A stretch of 64,000 nucleotides of DNA from Streptococcus infantis SK970 (GTDB lineage Bacteria; Bacillota; Bacilli; Lactobacillales; Streptococcaceae): positions 62,001 to 126,000 of the forward strand of contig AFUT01000004.1 of assembly GCA_000223255.2 (NCBI GenBank). Reading direction: 5' to 3'. Of the stretch, positions 18,182-30,769 are shown piece by piece. Each line of letters starts with the position of its first letter. Within the stretch, counting starts at the first letter, position 1. The notes beneath the pieces were generated by a model that worked only from the letters and a program-made list of their open reading frames with translations, was not told where the DNA came from and made no database searches. A program made the position numbers and the translations under genes.

Positions 18182-18880
18182 TTATTTGAGACCCGCAACA
18201 AATCGTTCCGTAATCTCTTTTGGTCTAGTAATAGCCCCACCAACAACGATGCCTCGCACTCCGTAACCTAGGATTTGCTTAGCCTGTTCTGGTGTGTGAA
18301 TCTTCCCTTCTGCGATAACATCTACTCCTGCATCGCAAAGTTTCTTAATCAATTCAAAGTCTGGTCCATCCACTTTTGGACTATAAGATGTGTAGCCTGA
18401 CAAGGTTGTTCCAACAAAGTCAATTCCTGCTTCAACTGCTGTAAGCCCTTCATCAAAGGTACTTGTGTCAGCCATCAAGAGTTGATTTGGATATTTTTCT
18501 TTGATTTGACGGATGAATTCTTGAATCTCTAAGCCATCATGGCGTTCTCTCTTGGTACAATCTAGAGCGATTACCTCAATGTCTAGAGCTGCTAGTTCAT
18601 CAACTTCTTTCATAGTAGCAGTGATGAATGGTTCCTGTGGTGGATAATCACGTTTGATAATTCCAATAATTGGAAGATTTGTGACCTCTTTTATTTCCTT
18701 AATATCACGAACACTATTTGCTCGGATACCAACTGCTCCACCTTGCTCAGCTGCTTTGGCTAGCAAGGGCATGACACCTCCCGCTTCTGTATAAAGCGGT
18801 TCGTGAGGAAGTGCCTGACAAGAAACGATGATTCCATCTTTAATCTGATCAATCAAGGCTTCTTTACTGATTTGTGGCAT
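18182..18880 (-). CDS. nanE: N-acetylmannosamine-6-phosphate 2-epimerase
   Basis: NanE converts ManNAc-6-phosphate to GlcNAc-6-phosphate and so links sialic acid breakdown to amino-sugar metabolism. The 232-residue TIM barrel has the family features [10 protein letters not shown] (about 52-61), IGIIKRDYP (about 73-81), [11 protein letters not shown] (about 104-114) and the C-terminal phosphate-binding [14 protein letters not shown] (about 209-222). It is the first gene of the nanE-sat-yhcH-DUF624 operon. It has a strong promoter with an overlapping cre and an upstream NanR-type box. Confidence 0.95.
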   Translation of the reverse strand: MPQISKEALIDQIKDGIIVSCQALPHEPLYTEAGGVMPLLAKAAEQGGAVGIRANSVRDIKEIKEVTNLPIIGIIKRDYPPQEPFITATMKEVDELAALDIEVIALDCTKRERHDGLEIQEFIRQIKEKYPNQLLMADTSTFDEGLTAVEAGIDFVGTTLSGYTSYSPKVDGPDFELIKKLCDAGVDVIAEGKIHTPEQAKQILGYGVRGIVVGGAITRPKEITERFVAGLK

Positions 18881-18913
18881 CTACTTTCCTCCTTTTCTTT
18901 TTCTTATGAGCCT

Positions 18914-18942
18914 ATTATATATCATTTTTAAAGCGCTTTCAA
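18914..18942 (-). promoter_or_regulatory. nanE operon promoter with overlapping cre
   Basis: TTGAAA (18937-18942) and TATAAT (18914-18919) are separated by 17 nt on the minus strand. TGAAAGCGCTTTAA, a cre-like core, overlaps the -35. The arrangement matches the lyase promoter. Confidence 0.8.
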
Positions 18943-18998
18943 TATCTTGTGCTAGAATAGATTGAAGTTTCAAAACAATTTTATGTAACAGATTTCGC

Positions 18999-19012
18999 TG
19001 AAAGTAGTTTCA
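18999..19012 (-). promoter_or_regulatory. NanR-type box upstream of nanE
   Basis: A perfect TGAAAGTAGTTTCA copy lies 56 nt upstream of the nanE -35. The distance is identical to that at the lyase promoter. Confidence 0.65.
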
Positions 19013-19087
19013 GGGAGAAATACCCGAGTTTGAATCGCCTTCCATCCGCTTATTCTCACTAGAATCTTCGCTTTCTACAAATAAAGC

Positions 19088-19109
19088 CTGTAACGAATGA
19101 ACGTTACAG
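19088..19109 (-). terminator. Terminator of sialidase gene
   Basis: CTGTAACG/CGTTACAG form an 8-bp stem 60 nt after the nanA stop codon, and the minus strand continues GCTTTATTTG. The T-tract is interrupted, so strength is uncertain. Confidence 0.5.
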
Positions 19110-19168
19110 ACCCTTCTAATATAAGTCTAAACCTTTTTTATAGAGACTTTTTAGATTCAATGTTGCCA

Positions 19169-22762
<3,594 letters not shown>

Positions 22763-22772
22763 TCACAAAAAT

Positions 22773-22782
22773 AAAGCGCTTT
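22773..22782 (-). promoter_or_regulatory. cre core in nanA leader
   Basis: AAAGCGCTTT is a perfect palindrome 25 nt upstream of the nanA start codon and well downstream of the likely promoter, so CcpA would act here as a roadblock. Confidence 0.5.
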
Positions 22783-22946
22783 CTTTTTTGCTTAAAATTT
22801 TTTGCCTCCAGGGCATAAATCATGTAAAGAAACTGTATTATTGATGGGTTTTACCCATTCTTTTCATCTGAATCTCTGTTGTGTTTTTCTACTTTATATC
22901 TTAAAGCAAGCAACAATTTTACTCCTTTCGCTTTGATATCATATTT

Positions 22947-22975
22947 ATTATATAATAAATAGTTTAAATTTTTGA
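22947..22975 (-). promoter_or_regulatory. nanA promoter with weak -35
   Basis: TATAAT (22947-22952) and TCAAAA (22970-22975) on the minus strand are 17 nt apart. The poor -35 suggests dependence on an activator. The leader would be about 190 nt. The region is very A/T rich and other -10 choices exist, so the assignment rests partly on the matching distance to the NanR-type box. The rest of the 22748-23098 gap has no gene. Confidence 0.5.
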
Positions 22976-23031
22976 CTTATTAATATATAATAGAATTTAC
23001 TTTCAGATATATTTTTATGTTCTACATTCGC

Positions 23032-23045
23032 TGAAACTACTTTCC
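23032..23045 (-). promoter_or_regulatory. NanR-type box upstream of nanA
   Basis: TGAAACTACTTTCC (minus strand GGAAAGTAGTTTCA) differs at one position from the perfect boxes. It lies 56 nt upstream of the proposed -35. Confidence 0.6.
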
Positions 23046-23063
23046 TTAATCTCCCAAAAAGAA

Positions 23064-23084
23064 AGTCCTGATTTTGACAGGACT
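23064..23084 (-). terminator. Terminator of the acetyl esterase gene
   Basis: AGTCCTG/CAGGACT is flanked by A-rich and T-rich arms (minus strand ends TTTCTTTTTGGG). It lies 15 nt after the esterase stop codon. Confidence 0.75.
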
Positions 23085-23098
23085 CTTTTTACATATTT

Positions 23099-24082
23099 CT
23101 AACGACCAAGATAAGTAAAGGGAATCTCACTACCACACAACCAGTTGTAAACCTGATCATTGACATGGACATTCATAGCCTCGTGGGCATATTCTGGCAT
23201 GAGACGATAGCTCTTTTCACAAGTCAAACGATTGTAAATAGCAAACTGAGTGATTGGGTAGCAGACATCATCATCAAGCCCTGTAATCATTCTCACCTCA
23301 CCTTTTATTCGATGGGCAAGGTTTTTCACATCGATATAACCAAGCGTCTCCATGATTTGTTCTTCTGTTTCATGGAAAGGATCATGAAACTTAAAGTAAC
23401 GAAAAAGTTCATCATAGGCTTCACTGGTATTCCCAATTTCTAATACTCGTCTAAAGTCTGATAAGAATGGATAGATAGCAACAGTTCGCTTGATACGTGG
23501 ATTGAGCCCTGCGGCCACTAAAGCCAATGCTCCTCCTTGCGAAGCTCCATAACTCGCCAACTGCTCCTCATCTACTTGCGGGAAGCTAGCGACAATTTCA
23601 ATCAATTGATAAATATCAAGATAAATATCCTTATAGAAGAGTTGCTCTTTTCCTTCTACTGCACCACGGATGATTTGGCCCTTAACTGTATTTCCGAGAG
23701 GCGAACGTAAACCATCTTGTGAGTAACCAGATTGCCCACGCACATCCATCGATACAACCCCATAACCAGCGACGGTAAAGGCTAGCATATCTGTCCAATC
23801 CCAACAACGTCCCATATAACCATGGAAGTGGAAAATGACGGGTACTTTCTCTTCTGATTTTGGTAAGACTACACGCGCATAAACAAGGCCATCACGTGTA
23901 CCTTTGAAGGTTAACTCATAGCACTTCACATTTGGAATATGAAAGTCACGTTCCTCTAGTTGGTAGTCTGGCAAGACCGAAACCTTGTCAATCTCACCAT
24001 CCCAAAAAGCATCAAAATCCTGAGGAACTTCATCTCTTCCTTTATATGTTTTCATTTCTTCTACTAATGCTGGATTTCTCAT
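23099..24082 (-). CDS. Acetyl xylan esterase/cephalosporin-C deacetylase family
   Basis: The 327-residue alpha/beta hydrolase belongs to carbohydrate esterase family 7-like AXE1 proteins. It shows the oxyanion region HFHGYMGR (about 99-106), the nucleophile elbow GASQGG with serine near residue 188, the acid aspartate near GLDDDVCYP (about 271) and the histidine in PEYAHEAM (near 303). Family members deacetylate acetylated sugars; next to a sialidase it may act on O-acetylated sialic acids, which is inference. It has no signal peptide and so would be cytosolic. An upstream NanR-type box supports membership of the nan regulon. Confidence 0.88.
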   Translation of the reverse strand: MRNPALVEEMKTYKGRDEVPQDFDAFWDGEIDKVSVLPDYQLEERDFHIPNVKCYELTFKGTRDGLVYARVVLPKSEEKVPVIFHFHGYMGRCWDWTDMLAFTVAGYGVVSMDVRGQSGYSQDGLRSPLGNTVKGQIIRGAVEGKEQLFYKDIYLDIYQLIEIVASFPQVDEEQLASYGASQGGALALVAAGLNPRIKRTVAIYPFLSDFRRVLEIGNTSEAYDELFRYFKFHDPFHETEEQIMETLGYIDVKNLAHRIKGEVRMITGLDDDVCYPITQFAIYNRLTCEKSYRLMPEYAHEAMNVHVNDQVYNWLCGSEIPFTYLGR

Positions 24083-24115
24083 AAAATCCTCCTTTGTTTT
24101 GTAACCGTTGTCATA

Positions 24116-24144
24116 ACTGTATCACATCTAGAAATGCAATGCAA
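24116..24144 (-). promoter_or_regulatory. Possible acetyl esterase promoter
   Basis: TTGCAT (24139-24144) and TACAGT (24116-24121) on the minus strand are 17 nt apart. Both hexamers are weak. They gain support from the box 55 nt upstream. Confidence 0.4.
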
Positions 24145-24199
24145 GAATGACCTTAAATCAGAAAGTTTTTTTAGGTTATTCTTTCATTTCAAGTTAGAC

Positions 24200-24213
24200 T
24201 AAAAGTAGTTTCA
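24200..24213 (-). promoter_or_regulatory. NanR-type box upstream of the acetyl esterase
   Basis: TAAAAGTAGTTTCA matches the perfect box at 13 of 14 positions and lies 55 nt upstream of the proposed -35. Confidence 0.5.
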
Positions 24214-24271
24214 AGTAGGCTCTTTCTTAAAAATCCGTAATTAATTTTCAGTTTATATCACACAACTAAAA

Positions 24272-24295
24272 GTGAGAGCAAATCCTTGCTCTCAC
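24272..24295 (-). terminator. Terminator of the thioesterase gene
   Basis: GTGAGAGCAA/TTGCTCTCAC form a perfect 10-bp stem with a 4-nt loop, then TTTTAG on the minus strand, 16 nt after the stop codon. Confidence 0.75.
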
Positions 24296-24311
24296 TAGCT
24301 TATCTATACGT

Positions 24312-24797
24312 TTACATGTTGTCCTTAACTGCTACGGCAACCATTTTAGCTTTTGCACGCACTTTACCTGCGACTGACATTTCCATAGAAACGATAGCTT
24401 TTCTTTCCCCTAGTTCCTCCAATGTTGAAGTAACGACAATCTCATCGTCAATTGGGGTCGGGCTAAGATAATCAACTTCTAAATGAGCTGTGATGAAGCG
24501 TCCGATAACTGTTTCGGCTGTCAATTCCAAACCCTTTTGATGATGAGCGAACCATGCGGCAGACGCTGTTCCATGACAGTCAAAAATCACAGCAATCATG
24601 CCACCAAAAAGATTTGCAGGGACACCTCCTGTATACTGCTGGTCTACCTTGATACGGCTAATGCAGCTCGTGCCCTCTACACTTGGATAAGTTTTCAAAT
24701 GCAATCCTAAATCATTCTTAGGTCCACAACCCCAACAGTGCTGAAATCTTTCCCCGTATGTATCCTGAATTGCAACATTTCTTGTCTCTAATGTCAT
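24312..24797 (-). CDS. Hotdog-fold thioesterase-like protein
   Basis: The 161-residue protein has a PaaI/YbgC-like hotdog pattern: a long central helix around GGVPANLFGGMIAVIFDCHGTASAAWF (about 57-83) followed by beta strands (LEVDYLSPTPIDDEIVVTSTL, about 106-126). Such enzymes hydrolyse acyl-CoA or acyl-ACP thioesters. The substrate cannot be inferred from context. A Cys pair near the N-terminus (HCWGCGPKN) is a common feature of this subgroup. It is transcribed alone; the acetyl esterase gene downstream has its own promoter. Confidence 0.75.
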   Translation of the reverse strand: MTLETRNVAIQDTYGERFQHCWGCGPKNDLGLHLKTYPSVEGTSCISRIKVDQQYTGGVPANLFGGMIAVIFDCHGTASAAWFAHHQKGLELTAETVIGRFITAHLEVDYLSPTPIDDEIVVTSTLEELGERKAIVSMEMSVAGKVRAKAKMVAVAVKDNM

Positions 24798-24914
24798 GTG
24801 AACTCCTTTCAGAAGTGTATTGATTAGTTTTCTTCATTATAGCAACCTTTACCACAATAGTAAATAGACTAGTCCGATAATTATTTTAATTCCTAGTCTA
24901 AGCTCACTTTATAG

Positions 24915-24936
24915 AAAAAAGCGTTTCCGCTCTTTT
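24915..24936 (-). terminator. Terminator after a small ORF
   Basis: On the minus strand AAAAGAGCG-GAAA-CGCTTTTTT is a compact tetraloop hairpin with a T6 tail. It starts two bases after the stop codon of the 21-codon ORF. Confidence 0.65.
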
Positions 24937-24937
24937 C

Positions 24938-25003
24938 TTAGTATTTAGGAGAAGGCTGAGTTTCCTTTAGAAATGTCTTTTGGTAATTTACTTCAATAGT
25001 CAT
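24938..25003 (-). CDS. Candidate 21-residue peptide
   Basis: The short ORF begins ATGACTATTGAAGTAAATTA (MTIEVNY) and ends PSPKY. GAGGA lies eight bases before the ATG, a TATACT -10 lies 32 nt upstream (25035-25040), and a terminator follows at once. These signals make a self-contained unit of about 120 nt in the recG-thioesterase gap. It has no signal peptide or double-glycine leader. No family is recognised; it could instead be a small RNA with an incidental ORF. Confidence 0.4.
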   Translation of the reverse strand: MTIEVNYQKTFLKETQPSPKY

Positions 25004-25084
25004 GAGAGAGTCCTCGTTTCTTTTTGATGACTCTAGTATAGATACTCACCCTAAAAGCAAACTTAACATTATCTTAGAAAAAGC

Positions 25085-27099
25085 TTAATCCAGATATTCT
25101 TTCTTTTCTAGATGTAAGGCAATCATGTCCCACTCTGGATCCTCTTTCCAGTTAGGAAGGGAGCTGATATAGCTAGCTACCTTTCTGGCTTCCTCAAGGA
25201 TTGGGAAGTCTTCGATGATATCAGCTACATGAAACTCTGGTAGACCTGACTGTTTGGTCCCAAAAATCTCACCCGAACCGCGCATTTTCAAATCTTCTTC
25301 TGCAAGAACAAAACCATCGGTCGTTTCCGTCATGATGCGCATGCGGTCTTTCCCAGAGTCAGTTTTTGGATTGGCCACTAGAACTGCATAGGACTGCTTA
25401 TCTCCACGACCAACACGACCTCTGAGCTGGTGAAGTTGACTAAGTCCGAAACGGTCAGCATCCATGATAATCATGACTGTCGCATTTGGCACATTGACCC
25501 CAACCTCGATAACCGTTGTGGAGACCAGGATATCTGTCTTTCTCTCTTTGAAATCCTGCATAATCTGGTCTTTTTCATCACTTTTCATCTTACCATGTAA
25601 GAGGGCTACTCTTGCCTTTCCTGTAAAATGAGCCGTCAATTCTTCCGATAAAGCAATAGCGTTTTTCAGATCAAGAGCTTCAGACTCCTCAATCAATGGA
25701 GAAATAACATAGGCTTGAGAACCTTTCTGAATTTCTCCCTCGAGCCAAGTCAGGACCTGGGGTAACTGTTCATGTTTAATCCAGCGAGTTACGATTGGCT
25801 TACGTCCAGCTGGCATCTGGTCAATAATAGAAACATCCATATCTCCAAAGGCGGTGATAGCTAAGGTCCGAGGTATAGGAGTCGCCGTCATCATGAGGAC
25901 ATCTGGATTTTCACCTTTTTCACGTAAAATACGCCTTTGTCCCACACCGAAGCGGTGTTGCTCGTCGATGATAATCAAGCCGAGTCGGGCATAGTCCACC
26001 CCATCCTGTATAAGGGCATGGGTCCCGATGATTACATCAACTTGACCCTTAGCAATAGTTTCCAAAACCTTACGTTTTTCTGCTGCTTTCAATGAACCTG
26101 TCAGAAGAGCTAATTTCAAATCCGGAAAGAGACTCTCTAGACTTTCAAAATGTTGCTCTGCAAGAATCTCTGTTGGGACCATGAGGGCGGCCTGGTAACC
26201 AGCCGTTACAGCAGCATACATGGCAAGACCTGCAACCACTGTCTTCCCGCTTCCTACATCCCCTTGCAAGAGTCGATTCATGTGGTGGTCCGACTTCATA
26301 TCTGTCAGGATTTCTTGCAGGCTTTTTCTTGGGCTTGGGTCAGAGCAAAAGGCAAATTCTCTTTAACCGCAGTTAGTTTTTCCTGGGACCAATTCAAGAC
26401 CAGACCACTTCCATGAACTTTATTTTCAGACTTGAGGGTCTGTAATTGCATTTGGAAATAAAAGAGTTCCTCAAACTTGATTCGACGAAGGGCCTGTTTG
26501 TATTCTGCCAAATCTTTAGGGAAGTGCATGGCACGAACAGCTTGACTTCGAGGCATGAGTTTGTATTTGTCCAGCAAGGACTGAGGGAGATTTTCCTCTA
26601 TCAAGAGATCCAGTCCTTGATCAAAAGCAGTCTTGATGACCTTAACAAGGCCTGCTTGACTGACTCCTTGTGCCAGACGATAAACAGGTTGAAGGTCGTC
26701 CTCGACTTGGGCTAAAACCTTCATACCAGTGAGACTTGCTTTGGCACGATCCCACTTGCCAAAGACTGCTAAAGTCGCTCCTAGCTCGATCTTATCTGCT
26801 AAGTAAGGTTGGTTAAAGAAGTTCACCGCAAACACAACCTCTCCCTGCTTGAGGCTAAAACGTAGGCGATTACGCTTAAAACCATAATACTGAACACTGG
26901 CTGGCGTCACCACCTGACCAGACAAGACTGCCTTCTCACCATCTTCTAACTCTAGCACCTGCTTGGTCTTAAAATCTTCATAACGGAAAGGGAAGTAGAG
27001 CAAGAGATCTTGCAAGTTTTCAATTCCTAGTTTGGCATATTTCTCTGCTGATTTTGGTCCCACTCCAGGCAAGACATGCAAGGGTTGGTGTAGATTCAT
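25085..27099 (-). pseudogene. recG: ATP-dependent DNA helicase RecG, frameshifted
   Basis: RecG remodels stalled replication forks and branched DNA. The N-terminal part (26305-27099) has the wedge/OB domain and GVGPKSAEKYAKLGI. The C-terminal part (25085 to about 26325) has Walker A GDVGSGKT, the DEQH box, SATP-like [10 protein letters not shown] and the helicase C motifs QLRGRVGRG. The normal length is about 671 residues. The frame breaks in an A5 run (T5 at 26323-26327 on the plus strand); one more A restores [16 protein letters not shown] and a continuous protein. Nothing else looks degraded, so a sequencing error is likely. It is the last gene of the secA-to-recG series, 24 nt after alr. 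Confidence 0.9.
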
Positions 27100-27123
27100 G
27101 CTCCTCTCCTTTCCTTCTGTTTC

Positions 27124-28227
27124 TTAATGATATTCTCTCGGAACTCGATCACTGAGGAGGCAAACCACCTCATAATTGATCGTTCCTCGGTAGACTGCTA
27201 CATCTGTTGCAGTAATCTCCTTGTCACCGTTTGAGCCAATTAAAGTTACCTTGGTACCCAATGGGTAAAGCTTAGGCAAGCGAATGGTGATTTGGTCCAT
27301 GGATACACGCCCTACAATAGGACACAATTGTCCATCCACCAGAACTGAGAAATTCTGCATGTCTCGTGTCCAACCATCTGCATAACCGATTGGCAAAGTG
27401 GCAATAACTTGCTCACTGTCTGCCTGATAAGTCGCTCCGTATCCCATACAAGCTCCAGCCTCTACTGTTTTGACATGAACGATGGCTGTTTCCAAAGTCA
27501 GGGCTGGTTTCAGTTCATAAGGCAACTTCAAAACTTGTCCACTTGGATTGAGACCATACATAGAATCCCCCATGCGAACAGCATTAAAAATCGTTTCTGC
27601 ATGCCATAGAGTCGTTGCGGAGTTACTCGCATGGACCAGTTCAGGGATTTCTTGCAAGCCAGCGAGTATTCCCTTGAAACATTCCAACTGTTGGTTAAAG
27701 TAGCTATCTGACTCTTCATCTGCAGTAGCAAAGTGGGTAAAGATTCCCTCAACATTGGCTCCATGTTCCTTGAGTAAAGCTTGAGCTTTTGCTGCCTCGC
27801 TTGCACTTCTAAAACCAATTCGCCCCATACCTGAATCAATTTTAAGGTGAACGGTTAAACCTGACAAGTCTGGCTCTGTAGCTATGAGTTTCTGGATCCA
27901 TTCCAATCCTGCCACTGTCAAGGTAATATCAAAATCCTTAGCCAATGAAAGGGATTCAACTTCAGATACTCCCAAAATGAGAATCTTCTTAGCAATGCCT
28001 GCCTGACGAAGCTCAAGGGCTTCATCAATATTAGAAACGCAAAAGCCATCGACATCATCCTGGATAGCCGTCGCAACAGCTATCGCTCCGTGCCCATAGG
28101 CATTGGCTTTTACAACCGCCCATTTGAGGGTATCTTTGGGAATGTGCGCTCCCATTTGTTGGATATTGTAGCGGATAGCTCCCAGGTCGATGAGGGCTTT
28201 GGTTGGTCTATGTGGACTAGTTTTCAT
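27124..28227 (-). CDS. alr: Alanine racemase
   Basis: This PLP enzyme makes D-alanine for peptidoglycan and teichoic acids. The 367-residue protein has the PLP lysine motif VKANAYGHG (about 39-47) and the second-subunit tyrosine in GYGATY (about 262-267), with family features MGRIGF and SMDQITI. The ATG at 28227 is preceded by GGAGGAG four bases away and gives the canonical N-terminus ([21 protein letters not shown]); the open frame extends seven codons further. It overlaps the end of acpS by 11 nt, so translation is probably coupled. Confidence 0.95.
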   Translation of the reverse strand: MKTSPHRPTKALIDLGAIRYNIQQMGAHIPKDTLKWAVVKANAYGHGAIAVATAIQDDVDGFCVSNIDEALELRQAGIAKKILILGVSEVESLSLAKDFDITLTVAGLEWIQKLIATEPDLSGLTVHLKIDSGMGRIGFRSASEAAKAQALLKEHGANVEGIFTHFATADEESDSYFNQQLECFKGILAGLQEIPELVHASNSATTLWHAETIFNAVRMGDSMYGLNPSGQVLKLPYELKPALTLETAIVHVKTVEAGACMGYGATYQADSEQVIATLPIGYADGWTRDMQNFSVLVDGQLCPIVGRVSMDQITIRLPKLYPLGTKVTLIGSNGDKEITATDVAVYRGTINYEVVCLLSDRVPREYH

Positions 28228-28579
28228 GATTCTCCTCCAAAATAACACTAGCTGTCACAAACTGATCTGTATGGCTAATAGATAGCCAAACTTTTCCTGA
28301 AAACGGGGATTTGCTAAAGTAGGGAGCTCCTCTTTCGTTATTCAAAACTTCCAAATCCTGAAAGCCTAGCTTCCCAATTCCCGTTCCCATAGCCTTTGAG
28401 AAAGCCTCTTTAGCTGACCAACGACCAGCCAAATACTCAATCTGTCTACGACCTTTGAGGTTGGTAAAGCGCTCCATTTCCTTGTCTGTCAAGACACGTC
28501 GAGCAAAACCTTCTCTTTTTTCAACTGCATTTTGTATGGAAGCTAATTCTTCAATATCGATTCCGTGTCCAACTATCAT
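28217..28579 (-). CDS. acpS: Holo-[acyl-carrier-protein] synthase
   Basis: AcpS transfers 4'-phosphopantetheine from CoA to acyl carrier protein. The 120-residue protein has GHGIDIEEL (Mg-binding Asp, residues 4-12) and [17 protein letters not shown] (about 54-70), which contains the catalytic KEAF core. The ATG at 28579 gives the family N-terminus MIVGHGID. The ribosome site is poor, and a hairpin lies immediately upstream, so expression may depend on upstream translation: the same frame is open from 28624, one base past the DAHP synthase stop codon. Confidence 0.92.
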   Translation of the reverse strand: MIVGHGIDIEELASIQNAVEKREGFARRVLTDKEMERFTNLKGRRQIEYLAGRWSAKEAFSKAMGTGIGKLGFQDLEVLNNERGAPYFSKSPFSGKVWLSISHTDQFVTASVILEENHEN

Positions 28580-28590
28580 TTTTATCAAAA

Positions 28591-28613
28591 GGAGTTGAGA
28601 TACCCCCAACTCC
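28591..28613 (-). terminator. Hairpin before acpS (possible attenuator)
   Basis: GGAGTTG (28591-28597) pairs perfectly with CAACTCC (28607-28613). The minus strand continues TTTTG and then the acpS start. It may weakly end the aro transcript or adjust acpS translation. Confidence 0.45.
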
Positions 28614-28624
28614 ATCCTTTTCAC

Positions 28625-29656
28625 TTATTTTGTTAAGGTAGTATAGATTTCTTCTACCAAGGCAACTGTGTTTTCCCATCCTAGACATGGGTCTGTAATA
28701 GAGCAACCAAAGATTTCTGGTTGATTTTGTCGACCATCTGCCAAGTAGGACTCAATCATGAAACCTCGAACTGTTTTTTTAATCTTTTCATTCCAGTCAC
28801 GATTGAGCAAAGATTGACGAACAATTCGAATTTGCTCCATATATTGTTTCCCTGAATTATCATGGTTAGTATCAATCATGATAAAGGGATTTTCAAGACC
28901 CATAGACTCGTAACGTCCGATAGCATCTAAGAGAGTTTCATAGTAGAAGTTTGGTTCATTTTTCCCATATTCATTCACAGCTCCACGTAAGATAACGTGA
29001 GCCAAGGGATTCCCTGAAGTTTCAACTTCTTGGCCATGGAAGAGAAAGGTTTGTTTGTTTTGTGCTGCATAAATAGCATTAAACATAACAGACAGATTTC
29101 CAGAGGTTGGGTTCTTCATTCCCACTGGTGCATCGATTCCTGAAGCTACAAAACGGTGTTCCTGATCTTCTACTGAACGCGCACCCACGGCATGGTAGCT
29201 AACCAAGTCATCAACCAAGACTAGATTGGATGGATAAAGCATTTCATCCGCTGTGGTTAATCCAGTTTCTGTAATCACTCGATAATGAAGTTGACGAACC
29301 GCTTGCAAACCATTAATCAAACTTGGAGCTTTAGAAGTATCTGGCTGATGAACTAAACCCTTGTAGCCATCTCCATTGGTACGAGGTTTAGCCGTGTATA
29401 CACGCATGACCATGAAAATCTTATCGGCCACTTTTTTCTGCAAGTCTGCCAAACGACGAGCATACTCAAGCACTGCTTCTTCATTATCAGACGAACAAGG
29501 TCCAATAACCAACAAGATTCGGTCATCCTTTCCTGAAAGGATGTCTGCTAGTTCATGATCACGACTTTCCTTATGTTGCAAAGCTTCTGCAGATAGCTGT
29601 GTTTCTGCCTTGATTGCATCAATATCGATTTCTTGACCTTTCTCGATAAATGCCAT
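28625..29656 (-). CDS. aroG: 3-deoxy-7-phosphoheptulonate (DAHP) synthase, copy 2
   Basis: DAHP synthase joins PEP and erythrose-4-phosphate in the first step of aromatic amino acid synthesis. The 343-residue type I (AroF/G/H-like) enzyme has VIGPCSSDN (about 49-57), MRVYTAKPRTNGDGYKGL (about 84-101), and SVEDQEHR and IDTNHDNSGKQYMEQ near the metal site. It is closely related to the gene one base upstream in the operon. In E. coli paralogues respond to different aromatic amino acids; whether that holds here cannot be told from sequence. Confidence 0.93.
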   Translation of the reverse strand: MAFIEKGQEIDIDAIKAETQLSAEALQHKESRDHELADILSGKDDRILLVIGPCSSDNEEAVLEYARRLADLQKKVADKIFMVMRVYTAKPRTNGDGYKGLVHQPDTSKAPSLINGLQAVRQLHYRVITETGLTTADEMLYPSNLVLVDDLVSYHAVGARSVEDQEHRFVASGIDAPVGMKNPTSGNLSVMFNAIYAAQNKQTFLFHGQEVETSGNPLAHVILRGAVNEYGKNEPNFYYETLLDAIGRYESMGLENPFIMIDTNHDNSGKQYMEQIRIVRQSLLNRDWNEKIKKTVRGFMIESYLADGRQNQPEIFGCSITDPCLGWENTVALVEEIYTTLTK

Positions 29657-29657
29657 A

Positions 29658-30692
29658 CTATTCTCCTAGTCTTTGGTAGATTTCGCGAACAAGAGCTTCG
29701 GTATTTCCCCATCCTAGACACGGATCTGTGATAGATTTTCCAAAGACTTCTGGTTCATTTTGTCGACCGTCTTCTAGATAAGACTCAATCATGAAACCAC
29801 GGACATATTTTTTAATCTTTTCATTCCAGTCGCGGTTAATCAGAGTCTGACGAACGATACGAATCTGCTCCATGTACTGCTTACCTGAATTATCATGGTT
29901 AGTATCAATAATGATAAAGGGATTCTCAAGTCCCATCTTTTCATACTGAGCAATAGTATCCATCAAATTATCATAATAGTAGTTAGGAATGTTTTTCCCG
30001 TACTCGTTAAGAGCTCCACGGAGAATAGCATGCGATAAAGGATTTCCAGTAGTTTCGACTTCTTTCCCTAGGAAAAGGAAGCTCTGCTTGTTTTGAGCTG
30101 CATAAATACCATTGAACATAACATTGAGATTTCCTGAGGTTGGATTTTTAAATCCTGTTGGGAAATCTGCTCCACTGGCTACAAAACGGTGTTGTTGGTC
30201 TTCAACCGAACGAGCTCCAACTGCCATATAAGAAATCAAATCATCTACCAAAGGAAGGTTCTCTGGGTACAACATTTCATCTGCTGTCGTCATTCCTGTT
30301 TCAGAAATAACACGATAGTGCAAATGACGAACCGCCTTGATCCCATTGATGAGACTAGGTGCTTCTTTGGCATTTGGTTGGTGAATTAAGCCCTTATATC
30401 CATCACCATTAGTACGTGGTTTTGCAGTATAGACACGCATGACCATAAAGACACGGTCTTTGACTTCTTCTTGCAATTTTGACAAACGCTTAGCATATTC
30501 GAGAACTGCTTCTTCATTGTCAGATGAACAGGGACCAATCACTAACAAAATACGCTGATCTTCACCACGAATAATAGCTTCAAGCTCTTGATCGCGTTGC
30601 TGTTTATTGGCCAGCGCTTGTCCTTCCAACTTAGACAAACTACGAACTTCTTCAATATTAATTTTAGGACTTTTTGCTGTAAATACCATCAT
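29658..30692 (-). CDS. aroG: 3-deoxy-7-phosphoheptulonate (DAHP) synthase, copy 1
   Basis: The 344-residue paralogue shares all active-site motifs with the downstream copy (VIGPCSSDN, MRVYTAKPRTNGDGYKGL, SVEDQQHR, IDTNHDNSGKQYMEQ), so both should be active. Two adjacent ATG codons follow AAGGAG; the second (30689) has better spacing. The stop codon is one base from the start of copy 2, so the pair is translationally linked. Tandem DAHP synthases downstream of secA are also found in S. pneumoniae. A strong hairpin separates this gene from secA. Confidence 0.93.
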   Translation of the reverse strand: MMVFTAKSPKINIEEVRSLSKLEGQALANKQQRDQELEAIIRGEDQRILLVIGPCSSDNEEAVLEYAKRLSKLQEEVKDRVFMVMRVYTAKPRTNGDGYKGLIHQPNAKEAPSLINGIKAVRHLHYRVISETGMTTADEMLYPENLPLVDDLISYMAVGARSVEDQQHRFVASGADFPTGFKNPTSGNLNVMFNGIYAAQNKQSFLFLGKEVETTGNPLSHAILRGALNEYGKNIPNYYYDNLMDTIAQYEKMGLENPFIIIDTNHDNSGKQYMEQIRIVRQTLINRDWNEKIKKYVRGFMIESYLEDGRQNEPEVFGKSITDPCLGWGNTEALVREIYQRLGE

Positions 30693-30712
30693 TCATCTCC
30701 TTATAAAGCAAA

Positions 30713-30751
30713 CGGACGCCAAGCGAAAATTTTGTTTTCACTAGGCATCCG
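30713..30751 (-). terminator. Long hairpin between secA and the DAHP synthase genes
   Basis: On the minus strand CGGATGCCTAGTGAAAA and TTTTCGCTTGGCGTCCG form a 17-bp stem with G-U pairs and one mismatch, followed by TTTGC. It could be a partial terminator that separates secA from the aro genes. No T-box or leader peptide is evident. Confidence 0.5.
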
Positions 30752-30769
30752 CCTGAAAATCAGTCAATC

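Noticed and set aside
22974-22995. Plus-strand promoter TTGACT...TATAAT upstream of nanA
   Set aside because: The spacing is only eight bases and no plus-strand gene follows.
30693-30769. T-box or tryptophan leader before the DAHP synthase genes
   Set aside because: The conserved T-box sequence and a leader peptide are not visible; only a single long hairpin is present.
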